The notes: generated from the sequence alone by a model not told the origin. A DNA stretch of 64,000 nucleotides from Pseudopyrenochaeta lycopersici (GCA_003313425.1 NHZP01000042.1:124001-188000); one strand, 5' to 3'; positions 11,590 through 23,112 are shown, counted from the first letter of the stretch. A program made the numbers and translations.

Positions 11590-11865
11590 GTTTCGTCATC
11601 CCAAGTGGTCTCGCTGGGAAGACGAGTGATCTCGCTTGGCTACAATGCCGTTACTCGCACGCTGTACCGATCGCAGCGCCGACTGCGAGTCCGAGAAGAT
11701 CGTATGCTGGCTGCTAGTGTTGGGAAGACTTTCCCACCGAGAGTCATATACGGCCGGACCCTGCCGCTATTTGGCTGCCTCGTTGGTGGTAAACAGACCT
11801 GCTGTCTTGTTGATCTTACCAGGAGCAGGGAGCGCAAAGGTCTACAAAATCTGGGCCCAGCTCAA
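11590..11865 (-). pseudogene. RNase H fragment of a Tad1-like LINE
   Basis: On the minus strand one reading gives HTIFSDSQSALRSVQR, preceded by TNEAAK and a stop. It matches the RNase H core of the better preserved LINE fragment at 41.2-42.8 kb (LLAISEAANW ... VRIFSDAQSALLSVQS). The frame has an in-frame TAG and no flanking coding sequence. It is a short fossil of the same general family, inserted in the opposite orientation to the other fragment. Confidence 0.65.
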
Positions 11866-12495
11866 GTAATAATGGTCAGCCTTTTCGCAAACGCCCTTTT
11901 CTGTGATAACATTGGAGAAACATTGTCAGACTTGCGATGCTGCTATTGTACACATTACCCATTTGTAATGCTGCATTTTGAGCGAAAGTTGTTTTGCTGA
12001 GGAAGATCCCGCATTGGAAGTTCTTGGTGTACTCCTCACTTATCTTCATTTAAGAGAATTACTTCGTAGTGCCGATAATCTACTGTAGCTGCTTGGTGGT
12101 TTGGTGCAGCACGTCTGCTGTCAATGAAACTCCTAAATCGCCACCAGTTCTCCCGAAAATACCTGAGACCATGTTTGGAAGGCGTCGGACATCCCGTCCG
12201 ACCAATAAATGGGTGCTAGCCCAAGCTTGCACAACGAGGCTATTGCTATTGTAAGAGCAGATTAACCACCCGTTGACCGAGATGGCTGCCGCGCGTTCGG
12301 AGCAAAAGGCTTGATCCAGACTAAGAGCCGATGCGACGCCTCTCGCTAACTAGAGTAATCATCTCTTTATTTCATTGCCCCCATAGAAATTAAAAGCACC
12401 ACTCTTAGTTGTGGCTTGAGCCCTTCTGAACTGAGCACTCGTCTGAGAACTTAAGAGTGCGGCGATAGCACTAAAAGGTTGAGTAGGCCTTACCA
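11866..12495. other. intergenic, no gene seen
   Basis: No supported gene; frames here are short and unlike known families. Confidence 0.4.
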
Positions 12496-13526
12496 TTATC
12501 CGCGCGTCTGCTTCCGCCTGAGCCTTGCAAGCAGCCGATGCCGGTAGGACGCTGGCTTAGTTGGAGATGCAACAGACTCGGCGACGTTCTTCCTAGAGGA
12601 CTGGTCCTCTATCGACGTCGTGTCAGCAAAAGAGCTTTGTCCCTCTCTTTCGACTTCCAGAAATACAAGCGTGCTGCGCAAAGACTCGCAACTGTCGTGG
12701 TCTGGCCCAAACGTCTTCTGATAGCCCAGAAGAGCTTGCGAGTACCAATGCATAGCGTCATCTACACGACCCTAGCTTTCGCGCAGAGAAGCAAATGCCC
12801 ACATGTTCTTCAGCGCTGGGACGTGGGTCATGAGGCTATCTGGACTTATCACTTTCGCGTAGCCGTCTAGTGCACGCTGGTACATCTGCTCAGCTTCCCC
12901 CAGCCTGCCCAGGGCCGCGTAGAGAGCACCCAGATTGTTGACCGTGCTGAGTGTCGATGTGTGCTCCGGCCCCCATGTCTTCTCCTTTCCCTCCAGTGCT
13001 CGCTGCAGCATCTGCTTTGCTTCCCCTAGCCTGCCTTGGTCTTTGTAGAGATTGCCCAGGTTGTTGACCGTGTCGAGTGTCTCTGTGTGCTCCGGCCCAC
13101 ACGCCTTCTCGTACCCGTCCAGTGCACGCTGGTACATCTGCTCAGCTTCCCTCAGCCTGCCCAGGGCCGCGTAGAGATTGCCCAGGTTGTTGACCGTGTC
13201 AAGTGTCGATGTGTGCTCTGGCCCCACGTCTTCTCGAATCCCTTCAGTGCACGCTGGTGCATCTGCTCTGCTTGCTGTCTGTCTTCATCATCGTGCAAGT
13301 ACCCAAGGCTGTGAAGATGGCCCGGCAATATCGACACCTCAATCACACTCTCCTTATCCAATCCGCCGTCTTCTCTAATCCATCCGCTGACACGGAGACC
13401 GTGCGCCATGACCCGCTTTCGTTTCTTCCAGAACTCCGCGTCTGACCGCAGAGGCACACTCGACGCCACCAGCCCTGCTTGTTTGCTTAGTTGTATACAA
13501 ATAAACCCCTGGACGAAACCCAACAA
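12496..13526 (-). pseudogene. TPR region of an NLR-type fungal protein, broken
   Basis: Reading down the minus strand: an FWKKRKRVMAHGLRVSGWI lead-in of the kind seen at the start of fungal NLR TPR arrays; a divergent first unit; then 42-residue units such as AEQMYQRALDGYEKACGPEH and TLDTVNNLGNLYAALGRL; then a tail ending LARLRRKQTRG. There are two breaks. Near 13228 a base is missing in a C/G run (4 instead of the 5 in sister repeats), and near 12772 an in-frame TAG sits where sister sequences suggest CAG. No NB-ARC/NACHT domain is present, so the 5' end is also lost. In intact relatives these repeats form the sensor end of non-self recognition proteins. Confidence 0.8.
13477..13500. repeat. 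24-bp exact repeat, copy 1
   Basis: A 24-base string (GCTTGTTTGCTTAGTT followed by GTATACAA) recurs exactly at 20412-20435. On the minus strand both copies read CIQLSKQA, here inside the frame leading into the TPR remnant. It may be a scrap of a shared gene family or a transposon edge. Confidence 0.7.
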
Positions 13527-13886
13527 AACTCACAGTACCAGGGAATCGAAAGATCCGAACACTACAAGTGGGGCTCTATGGCTGGGGATACTGCGAAGTG
13601 CTCAATACTGCAGCTTCCAGAATCTCCGTCTGGAGAGAGGCATTCATCAAGATGAATCGGCTACTTCTGAAAAGGATCTTGAGCCAGCGTAATATGCGGA
13701 TCTTGTGAACTTCATCGACCTTAAGCGTCTGACGAGTTGCTCGGTTCAGAAGGAGTTCGAAGGACTGCCATGATGGTTCAAAGCTTCGATATCAACCGGT
13801 ACTTAAGTGCGACTTACCACTCGACTCTACTTTGATGAATATGGAGCTAATCAATTGTCCAAGAGTTCCTGTTGCAATTGCGCTAT

Positions 13887-14985
13887 TCAGCCGCATACCC
13901 TCGCATACCCCTCCGATTCTCTGAGATTCACCAGGTAAGAATTATATGCATCAATGAAGAAGCACTGAAGCTCTCCTAGCTTAGAGCCATGTCGCGCCAT
14001 CTGGCATGGTGGAGAGGCAAGAAACTGACGCTCAGCGACAGTATTGGCAAAAAGGACGACCTGATTGTCTCTCCAAGCAGCTTGGAGGGCTTGCTGACTT
14101 TGTGAAAGGGCCCAGTAAGTGTCTCCCCACTCTAGCTTACGCGTATGCTGAGTCTTAAGCTTTATAAGGTCGCTATTAAAGCGCTCTTTTTGCAGCTTTG
14201 CCCGCGCCTGAGTACTGACAGCTGGAGCTTCTGCTAGAAGTTCAGCCTCAGCTGTCGCCTCAAATCTCTCCTCTGTCGCTGTCTTTGTCGTCCTAACTGT
14301 CCCAGCGCAGCCTACGCCTTTAGATCTGAGGTATTCGAGCATTGGTATAGTATTAAAGAGATTGTCGTCCCACACAATGTGGAGATTCGGCGGGAAAAGG
14401 CGACGGCCAGCGGCGTCTACGGCGTGTACGAGAGTGACGGGGACTGACTCTGTAGGAGGAAAAGCTGGCGCGTCAGCAGGTAAGTTGGGTAAATTGACAG
14501 GCCCTCGTCCTCTGGCATGAAATAACCAGTTTAGTATTACTCCGTCGTTAGCTAAACACCAGATTTGAAGCCCTCTGGAGTTGGCTTTGTCTTGATTATT
14601 ACAAGCTCGCTCCCTCATCAACACAGAGGTGGACTCCGTGTCCAATACTTAAAGGAGCGCTCGCGGAGCGTCTCTGAGAGATCCCATATACGGCCAAAGG
14701 GCTACTTAAAGCTCCGATTGACTTCTGTACAGTACAGGTATCGGTCAAGCTGCTCCCATCGCTCCTTCACCATGTAGCGATTGATCTCATGCCGAGGCGC
14801 TGTACCGTGGAGTTTTTGCCAGTATTCGACGAGCGAGGGCTCCCTGTGGACTCACATATACAGTTCGCTCGAAGACGTAGGTTTCCACCTCCGGTAGGCT
14901 GGCGTTGGCGGTGCGTCAGCTTGAAGCTTTTCGGCGTGCTGATTCGTATGGTATACGATGCGATCGAGGACATCTACGTCAAAAA
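13887..14985 (-). pseudogene. piggyBac-like transposase (DDE_Tnp_1_7 type), decayed
   Basis: The open part at 14645-13887 contains GLQIWCLANDGVILNWLFHARG, NLHIVWDDNLF, LRSKGVGCAGTVRTT and WRDNQVVLFANTV, the ordered landmarks of fungal piggyBac-like transposases. Upstream on the same strand the homology continues to about 14985 (IVYHTNQHAEKLQ, VHREPSLVEYWQKLHG, RERWEQLDRYLYCTEVN-like), but with in-frame TGA and TAG codons and shifts. The N-terminus and the C-terminal Cys-rich region are missing, and no TTAA-flanked termini were found. Confidence 0.8.
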
Positions 14986-15054
14986 TAAGCTGAACAATGC
15001 AAAATATTCGACTTCACATGGGAGCAGCGAGGCATCTCTTGGAAGAAAGCGATT

Positions 15055-16745
15055 CTACTTTGCCACCTTCCTTCTCGACCTTTTCGAGGCTCCTTCTTGT
15101 TCGGTGAACGAGGTGGTTGGGGTGATACCCCCAATACCTGAATGACTATCATCATCTCCCGTCTGAGCTGCCGACTCCACGAACGATCGCGAGAGATGAT
15201 GGGATTCCAAATCTTGCGAGAGTCCAGAGTCTTGTGGAAGCGGCGCGACATCAAAATCTAACTCCGGAGGCAAATCATCAATGGCTGAGCAGAGTCGTTT
15301 GAAATGAGTTGGCATCCAGGCATCGTAAACATTTTTGGTGAATTTATACGCCGTCCATTTCTCTTTCCCGTCAAGTGCCGTAAAACTGAAATCATGAATG
15401 GGGTGGCGGTAGAAGGTAGTTTTGTTCCCATCAATAACGGCGTAGTGACCGTAGATCCGGACTGACCGATGATCGTGCGAGACTGAGAAGGCAAGGATCT
15501 CCCGATCAATCTCTTCCTCACGCTTGAGGAGCCGGAAAAGCTCGACGACAGCCCTCACTGCGAGCGTCATGCTGTGCGCATTCTGTCGGTCGGCGATGTC
15601 GAGGGCCGCAGCACCGCACTTTACTTCGCACGTGAGAAACGGGAAGTACATGTAGTATGTGGCCATGAAGAAGGACTGGTCACCGGCGATGAAATCACCG
15701 ATGAAAGGTGCAAGCTTCTCGCGCTGCTTTTCCGTAAACGCCTCCCGCTTGAATCCGACAGAGTAGTCGGGCTGCGGACGGGTCCCAGTCAGAGGGATGG
15801 AGTTGTTCCAGCCTTCGTTGACACTCTCAACCAAGATCGTTAGAGTTTCAGCACCACGTGAAGCCAAGATCTCCGCAGAAGGAACGATTAATAGCGAAAT
15901 ATCGCGAATGACTCTGGCTTCATTCTTGTTCCGTATCATCTCGCAGGTTTCTTCAAATAAGTTGTCGCGGAACGCTGAATCCTCGGGAATGGTCTGTTGG
16001 TTCTCGAGTAACATATGACAAAGGGCTTTGCCTGCACCAGTAAGACCAAGTTTAGATTTTCCCATAAAACTGCTCTTGGTTGCAAGTAGGGTTTCATAAC
16101 GCGTATCCCTATATGGAGCACTCTTCTCCTCTCGGGGCTTCTGATCGCTGGGTGTGGTTGAGCTCGCCGCGAGAGAGCCCGAATCCGATCGTTTGCGCCG
16201 GAGGGAAGGCGCCGACTTCCTCCTTGCAAGCAGATGGCTCATCGTATCCGGCTCAAAGTATTCCTTAGGCCAAGTTTGTTTCCTCCGCCAATACTCAATA
16301 GGATCACTGGGCGTCTCGGAGCTTTCACTTTGTGCTTCTCGATCAGCCGGTCTCACAGCGGTAGAGCCCACAGATGCTCGCGGTCGCTTCGCGGAAGGTT
16401 CGACTGCGACGTCGGTGGGTAAATATTCGGCCTCGCGCGATCGTTTTCGGCCACTGGGCTGTGGAGAAGTTGATCGATTCTGTACACTCAGCGTGAGTTG
16501 ACCAGTAGAAACGAAATGACATACCAAGGGCCGCCCAGAGTAATCGCTAGGCCCAGGATTGAGGCGTGTGCTCCTGCGGGTAGGTTTCTGCGCCTTCGAT
16601 TTCCTGACACCCTGAGGGCGCTTCCCTACGTGCAAGTCAGCGGTAGTAGCTGGCTGAAGCTAGCAGTAGACGGACCTTGATCTCTTTGTTGGGTTTGTTT
16701 CTGCCGATGCTTCGGGGAAGCTAGCTTGCTGCGATTGTTCGCCAT
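15055..16745 (-). CDS. DUF7924-like nuclear or nuclease-fold protein, 2 exons, 546 aa
   Basis: Exon 1 is 16745-16676, exon 2 is 16625-15055. The 50-bp intron has donor GTCCGT, a GCTGAC branch and acceptor GTAG; the phases agree. The ATG at 16745 is preferred because the upstream frame extension begins with GTG. The N-terminal 200 residues are basic, Ser/Pro-rich and disordered (KSKAQKPTRRSTRLNPG, KRPRASV). The C-terminal half has the pattern of fungal DUF7924 proteins: FFMATYYMYFPFLTCEVKCG, then ADRQNAHSMTLAVRAVVELF and HDHRSVRIYGHYAVI. The D..EVK arrangement suggests a PD-(D/E)xK fold, which is inference. No defects are seen. Function unknown. Confidence 0.75.
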
Positions 16746-17861
16746 TTCGATGGCCAGGAGGGCGAGACGAGGTCTCTTTATAGTGGTGGTGGGTTCAGCG
16801 GTAGAGGATGCGAACTGTGATGACGCGAGAGCGGGTGGAGAGGAGAGAGTCTTGGCACAAGAAGCTAATCTCTTTAGGTGTAGTGAGCAGAATCTCTTGG
16901 CAAAATCACTGGTGGCTGGGACTCCAGGCCAAAGATGAGTCACGATTCAAGCGCTTCAGAGTGAGACCCCTGCATCGCACGCTCCGTCACATCTTCGACA
17001 TCGCAGCGGCTCGCGGATGGCAATCGCAGAAATCCGAGACCTGGATGTACCCGTCGATAAAGCTTTCGATACATTACTCCCGTCGCAATAATGACAACAC
17101 GAAAGCTATAGGAGACGCGCAATGTTCAGGTGTCCGTGGTCCGCGAATAGAATGCTTCGAGATAGAGGTAGCGCTTTTCTGCTTGGTGCTGCACCGGCCG
17201 GCAATTGCGCTGTCTGGTAGGCGTAAACTATTCCCGAAGACCCTCTCCAGTGGCCAACGCAGGCTGCAAGTCGGTCGTTTCAATGTGCTAGCCCACAAAC
17301 AGCCAAGACAGACACCGCGATTGGCCTCGAAGTGCACGAGCGGGAGTTTGCCCGCTCAAACGTCAGGCCAAGACAAACGGTGGTCCTTTGCCGCGCGCTG
17401 ACTGGCTCTTGCACTGTGCTAAGTCTCAAAACTTTCGCGAGCTCTACTGAGCTAAGTCACGTGAGTCTACATAATCCTTGGCGGGGGCAACACCATAAGT
17501 ATGATCGCACTGTCTCCGTTTTCTATCTGCCCTACGTTTGCCTCAGTGTTTCGAACTCAGCGTCAAGCACACCAAGTTTCAGAGCCTCAGACCTCCTCCA
17601 CTTCTTGATTACATATTACTTTGCCAATCGCGGCATATATTGGGAGAAGTCTGTTCCACCCCCGCTTCTGAAGTCTCTATGGATTTTACACTCCTTCGCA
17701 ATCCCCCCACTCATCGTCCACGGCTTAGACAGCAAGGCGATACCCGGAATTGCACGCCAACACTATCAGATCCTGTTGGAATCTACCACTCTGAAGTGGA
17801 TTTTCCACAACCAAGCAACAACTGAAATTTTAGAACGTTTTGTTCAACCTAAACCTCCCAA

Positions 17862-19169
17862 ATGGGGAAGAAATCACCTACTCTCGAAGGCCACGTCAGT
17901 GGCCAATGCAACAAGCCTCTGTCAAAGCCAGCTCACAGTCTTTCTGTGCAGGAAGTCGTCCAGGAACTCAAGACAGAGACGTGGTCAGGACTCGATGACG
18001 CTGAAGCCAAACGCCGTCTCGGGGACTATGGCAACAATGAGCTTGGAGAGACTGAAAGCGCCTCCGTTCTGCAAATCCTTGTTGCTCAGGTTGCCAATGC
18101 CATGACCTTGGTGTTGATTCTTGCCATGGCTGTCAGCTTTGGTATCCGATCCTGGATCGAAGGCGGTGTCGTTACTGCGGTCATTCTGCTTAACATCGTT
18201 GTCGGCTTCTTCCAAGAATGGTCCGCTGAGAAGACTATGGATTCTCTCCGGTCCCTGAGTTCTCCCACAGCGCGACTCATTCGCGGAGGACAACAAATTA
18301 CAGTGCCGTCAGTTGAAGTCGTTCCTGGCGATGTCATCGAAGTCAAGGTCGGCGACACAATTCCTGCTGACATGAGGGTGTTCGATGCTGTCAACTTTGA
18401 GACCGACGAAGCTCTGCTTACAGGAGAATCGCTACCTGTCCGCAAACAGGAGGATGCAACATTTGAGGAAAGGACTGGACCTGGAGATCGTCTCAATGTT
18501 GCCTATAGTTCGTCTAGTGTCACCAAAGGCCGCGCCAAGGGTATTGTGTTTGCCACGGGTGCGTACACTGAAATCGGTGCCATCGCCGCTCAGCTTCGTG
18601 AATCTCAGTCCAAGGTGCGACCAGTCAAGCGAAAGCCCAACGGCAAAGCTAAGCCACACCGTTACCTGGAAGCCTACACGTTGACAACTACTGATGCCAT
18701 TGGCCGCTTCCTTGGCCTGAACGTCGGTACACCTCTCCAGAAGAAGCTTAGTAAATTGGCCATCCTTCTCTTTGGAATTGCCGTCGTTTGCGCCATCATC
18801 GTCCTTGGCGCCAACAGGTTCAATGCCCGACAGGAAGTCATCATCTACGCGGTCGCTACTGGCTTGTCTATGATTCCGGCTAGTTTGGTTGTCGTTCTTA
18901 CGATTACTATGGCCGCTGGTACGAAGAGTATGGTGAAGCGCCATGTTATTGTGCGAAATCTCAGGTCGCTCGAAGCCCTAGGTGGCGTGACCGACATTTG
19001 CTCTGATAAGACTGGAACGTTGACTCAGGGCAAAATGATCGCCCGCGGAGCTTGGATCCCTGGCGTTGGAACGTACACTGTTGAGAATTCCACGGCGCCT
19101 CATATTACAAGGCAAGTTATTCTACGGTTAAGACCATCTCTTACGCTGACAACAGTGCTATGGTTCTAG
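17862..19169 (+). pseudogene. ENA-type P-type ATPase, 3'-truncated
   Basis: An ATG-initiated frame of 435 codons encodes the N-terminal third of a fungal ENA-type (P2D) Na+/K+-exporting ATPase. It has M1-M2 (about residues 75-120), the actuator motif TGES (187-190), M3-M4 with the ENA-type IPASL (about 338-342), and the phosphorylation motif SDKTGTLTQ (381-389). Family members are about 1000-1100 aa. Here homology stops near 19100 and a 20-codon unrelated tail follows. The nucleotide-binding, hinge and M5-M10 regions are gone, so transport is impossible. The break coincides with dynamin-like sequence. The frame is otherwise clean, so the truncation is probably recent. Confidence 0.88.
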
Positions 19170-19670
19170 GTGGCGATGAACAGATTTATCGACGATGTCA
19201 GCGTGCTTGAGGTCGCCAAGCTTTTCAGGTCAAGCCAGTTCTTGGAAATGAGCCCCGACGATGTCAGTCCTCTCGCAGGAGAGACCGAAGAGTCCTCTGT
19301 AGAGAGAAAGCATCTGATACAGAAGCGTAAAATACTCGATGCGGGATTACGGGGTCTTAAGGGCCTACAAAGGCAAAGGCAAATCGCCAATCCTGCTCCA
19401 GGTGATCTTATGTCGTTGGCAGATTCAGAGAACGAGTCTGATAAAATTACCCCTGGTTCAGGAAAAGCATCAACTGCCAGCTCCATTAGGGGTGCATCTC
19501 CAACGCTGAGTTTACAAGAGGTCCTGGAATCGCAGGAGCCATGGGAAAACGATTGGAATTTCACAATCCCGTCAGACCAAGCGACCAAGAAAAGCAAGGG
19601 AAAGAAGAGGCTTGGCAGGGAATTGCTCGCTATTTTTGAGGAGTCTGACTATGAGCCGAAGAAAGAGTGA
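19105..19670 (+). pseudogene. Dynamin-like GTPase C-terminus (GED fragment)
   Basis: From 19170 the frame reads VAMNRFIDDVSVLEV ... MSPDDVSPLAGETEESS-ERK, the start of the GTPase effector domain of fungal dynamin-like proteins. An acidic or basic tail follows to a stop at 19670. Just upstream, TATTACAAG (YYK in the dynamin frame) is followed by GCAAGT and, 60 bases on, a GCTGAC branch and TTCTAG acceptor. This looks like the natural last intron of a dynamin gene with a GC donor. The GTPase and middle domains are absent. Splicing would not put this exon in frame with the ATPase. Confidence 0.7.
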
Positions 19671-20898
19671 TATTGAGTCATAGCAGTTGCGCAGTACTTC
19701 ATTCAACATGAAGAGAGAGAGAGAGATTTAGTAGTGTCTTCTTAATAGCCATGTCAACTTTGATCCATTACACTTTGAATCGCCATGGACTTTCAAAACC
19801 AATAGGATTTAGGTTTCCGGGATCAATAATCCTACCCTATGGTGACGAGTTCCAAAATAAAGAGAACAAAATCTAGGCGTGGACCAAAGAATAATGTAGC
19901 TTCACGGAACAAAGCATCGCCTGACTAGAGGAGGAAAGCTGAGAGCAAATCAAGGTCAACCCTGAGCACGGCGAATAAATCCTCTAGGATAGCCGCATTC
20001 CACACTACAACTTTGAGCGCCGAGAATTAAACTCTTAGGATACGAAGGTCTGATTTGCAAGAAGGCCGTTTTGGAAAACACGTAAAGCATAACCAGTCGA
20101 ACTTAGCGGTTGAGAATTGAAATTCATACAAGTCAGTCGTTCGTCGGACTACCAGGCAGTGATAACAACTGGAAAATGATGACCAGCCCCATCTTATGCC
20201 ATCCGAAACTGCCGACGAGAATGCCATGTGATCCGGCTGGACATCATTGTGAACATAAGCAGCCTATCTTGAGGAGTTTGCTGTATTATAAGTGGAAGCT
20301 TCTCGCAGTGTCCGTGCGCCCCCTGGACCGCGACGATGCTGGGCTTGACTGCGTCGTAGGTTTCCCAACGTTACCTCTATCGACAATGTTTTACGCGGTA
20401 TTTTCGTTCAAGCTTGTTTGCTTAGTTGTATACAATGAGCGAGACAAATCTGGGATAAGCTGCTCAACCAGCGCAAATACCTCTTCGCATGGACGGGATT
20501 GAGCTGACAAAATGGCTCCTTCTTCCCTCCTCCATCCTCCCAAGAGCTATTACCCCTCCTCCTTAGGTGATGATACTATGGTCATGAATTCGGTGATTGC
20601 AAATGCACTTGATTATTTGTCTGCATGTATGAGTGGAGATGTCTCACATACCCTCTCGCTGCCTGTCTATTAAGCGCCGAATACTCGAGCCAATCAGAGT
20701 TAGAATGACTATGCCAGAGTGGCTGAGCAAAGAGTGCCGTTGGCTTAGTGTAGAATGAGACTTTGACGTCAGCTCTCGTAATTGGCTGGAACCTATAGAA
20801 AGGGAAGCGAAGATTTGGAACGCGGTTGCTAACGTTAGTGATTGGATAATAAAAACGCGAGCAAACAGCACCCCAATGACTTTGCGCAGACCAACGAT
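19671..20898. other. intergenic, no gene seen
   Basis: It contains a GA microsatellite near 19711-19725 and the second copy of a 24-bp repeat. The frames at 20110-20502 (plus) and 20644-20871 (minus) have no recognisable domain. Confidence 0.4.
20412..20435. repeat. 24-bp exact repeat, copy 2
   Basis: Exact match to 13477-13500 in the same orientation; the flanks are not similar. Confidence 0.7.
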
Positions 20899-22244
20899 TT
20901 AACTATGATGCTCTATAGACTTAAACATCTTGTCCCATCCTACACCACGCGCAATCTTGCCATGTACGGCGTGTCCCGTCGCTTGGAGCGGTCTTGACGG
21001 AAGAAGTTCAGACAGTTGCGTTGCCTGCCTGAGCACCACGTCAAGCGCCAAGTGCGCGCAATAAATGGCTTCTTTCGCGTCGCACTGTGTTCTAAAATTG
21101 TCTGGCGGCATTATGGACACATTTTTAAGTTGCGTTCGAAGGAAATCGACGATAATTGAGTTTTTTGCACCAGGGCCGCAGATGAAGAGCTCCGCAACTC
21201 TCTGATCTGCTGGGAAGTACTTAAGCAGCCTGCGATATTGTAAAACAATGTTCTTTGTTGTGATCCGTATAATCGTAGCCACGGTGTCGGCCGGCGACAT
21301 ACTGAGGTAGACGCAGTCATCGATAAGCCTCTGTGCTTCGTGGTCGCCGAACATCTCAATTGCCATTTTCACGTCAGAGGTCGTGCGTAGACAGTCCCAG
21401 CCCTCAAAGAAGCGCTTCACCACGTCTTGATTGACGTTTCCTGAGGCTGCGAAGTCACTACTGTTGTCTCCACCTTGCTCGTTGAAGGTACAGTAGCGCA
21501 TGGCGTAATCGATCCATAAAGTCCCGGGACCACAATTGCGGGATACTGTTTGATGGACGGCATTATCGCTAACTGCAGGGATGAAGCTGATTCTCGTAGT
21601 GTCATCGATGTCAAGACAGGCGCGAAACTTAGTGGGATGTTGTAAAAGGACCATGTCCACGAATGTGATGGGAGACATGCTGGGCCTGGGAGCTCCGCAC
21701 TCGGTGATTAGGAAGTCAAAAACGGTAGTGATGCCTGTCTCTGCTGCGATAAAGGTATTCCAATTGGAAGCACCACCCACTTTAGGATTGGCGAGATGTT
21801 GGAAAAGCGCGTGAGAGTGCGAACCGATAATATCGATCGTCGCCAGATCTACATCGTGGTTCAGGCAGAAGGCTTTCGCTGCCCCACATAAGATATGACC
21901 GAACAGAGTATCTATACGTGATACTGAAGAACGCCGATTCCGAGTTTCGCAGAGGATGCGATTTCGAGATAAGCTAGAGATAGGGACCTTATCGTACTGT
22001 TGACCTGTTAGCGCAAGCAATTTATAGAAGTCGTAGTACTCACCTGCACACTTTCAATTAGAAATGGGCCGGTAGGAGTTTCTTGGTGATAGCACACTAG
22101 CGCACATTCAACCGTGTCAAGCCGAATGCAACCGCGAAGGCCTAAGACCTTCAAGTCGAGGCTGTCCTTTAAACTCCCGTCAATGCTCTTTGACTTCTTC
22201 GCAGCATCTTCTTTAATGTTTGTGAATGAACCAATCCTGACCAT
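20899..22244 (-). CDS. AnmK-like (anhydro-N-acetylmuramic acid kinase family) protein, divergent, 432 aa
   Basis: Exons 22244-22044 and 21996-20899. The 47-bp intron has donor GTGAGT; the acceptor is the second CAACAG, which keeps phase and joins SVQ to YDKVPIS. Family landmarks in order: LKVLGLRG at the start, VDLATIDIIGSHSHALF, AAETGITTVFDFLITE, LLQHPTKFRACLDI, GPGTLWIDYAMRY, and FICGPGAKNSII near the C-terminus. AnmK phosphorylates anhydro-muramic acid in bacterial cell-wall recycling; fungal homologues exist with unclear roles. Here the GTSMDG nucleotide loop reads GCIRLDT and the NIGGIANV segment reads DIDDTTRI. Catalysis is doubtful. The frame is open, so this is either a pseudoenzyme or an early pseudogene. 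Confidence 0.75.
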
Positions 22245-23109
22245 GACGGCGAGCTTCTTTGCCTGTGCTCTGCGTGCGCTTTCGATTGCAGCAGGTACGA
22301 AGTAGTTGATTGGTGTTGTACAAAGTAAAGTTTGTTCCTAGGGGACGGTGAGCGGGACACATCATGTAAGTCGCGGGTCTACCTGTGTTGTCATGATGAT
22401 TTCCTTACCTCTGCAATATTATTGGACGGAATAGCGATCCGTTGCGACCAATTCTTCGCGGAACTTGTCCAACCAGGACCTGAATACTATGGGCTTGTCA
22501 CCGATAGTCCGGCTGATTACATTGACATTTCGTCTTTATCAGGCAATACTTGCGTAAAGTGTGGATGACAGTGCCTGGCTTTCCGTCCAATAAGGATATA
22601 AACCGTCATACCTGCCGCACCGGTAGACATGAGCTTAATGTCATCAGAATCGGAATCATCATGATCAGAAGAAGAAGACCTTCGGCCAATATCCAACGTA
22701 CTAAGACGATACCGCTGAGTGCTATTCGACGATCAAACGCGCTTTTGTAGTCGAACTGGCACATAGCACATCGGCGACAGCCCACCGCCGCCACATTACT
22801 ACCCTTCGGTAAGTGCACACAGACGCTTGTAGCGTGAAGTCTGCGACGCGCCCGAAGGTACCTCAACCACATCATCTACTGCCTCCGTTTAGGCGATGCG
22901 ATCCCATACAGTCTTCTTCTTCTTCTATGGTGAGGGTGTCGGAACAGGCTGCGGGGGGTAAGATGCGGCTGGTTGCACAGCCCCAGAATGTGAGTGGCAA
23001 GGCTGATGTGCAGCCACTGGTTTTCAGTGTCTGGATGCTGAGAAACGGGCGAACATGTTAGCGAAGCCAGCAAGGAGGGCCGACCCGCTCCTGCCACAGG
23101 GTTGCCAGC
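22245..23109. other. intergenic, no supported gene
   Basis: Short frames (22332-22568 plus, 22606-22875 minus, 22813-23061 plus) show no domain. It contains the upstream region of the AnmK-like gene. Confidence 0.4.
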
Positions 23110-23112
23110 TTA

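Noticed and set aside
17332..18105. 257-codon frame overlapping the ATPase start
   Set aside because: Different frame from the well-supported ATPase and no family resemblance.
20110..20502. 130-codon plus-strand frame
   Set aside because: No domain; ends in a region sharing only a 24-bp word with another locus.
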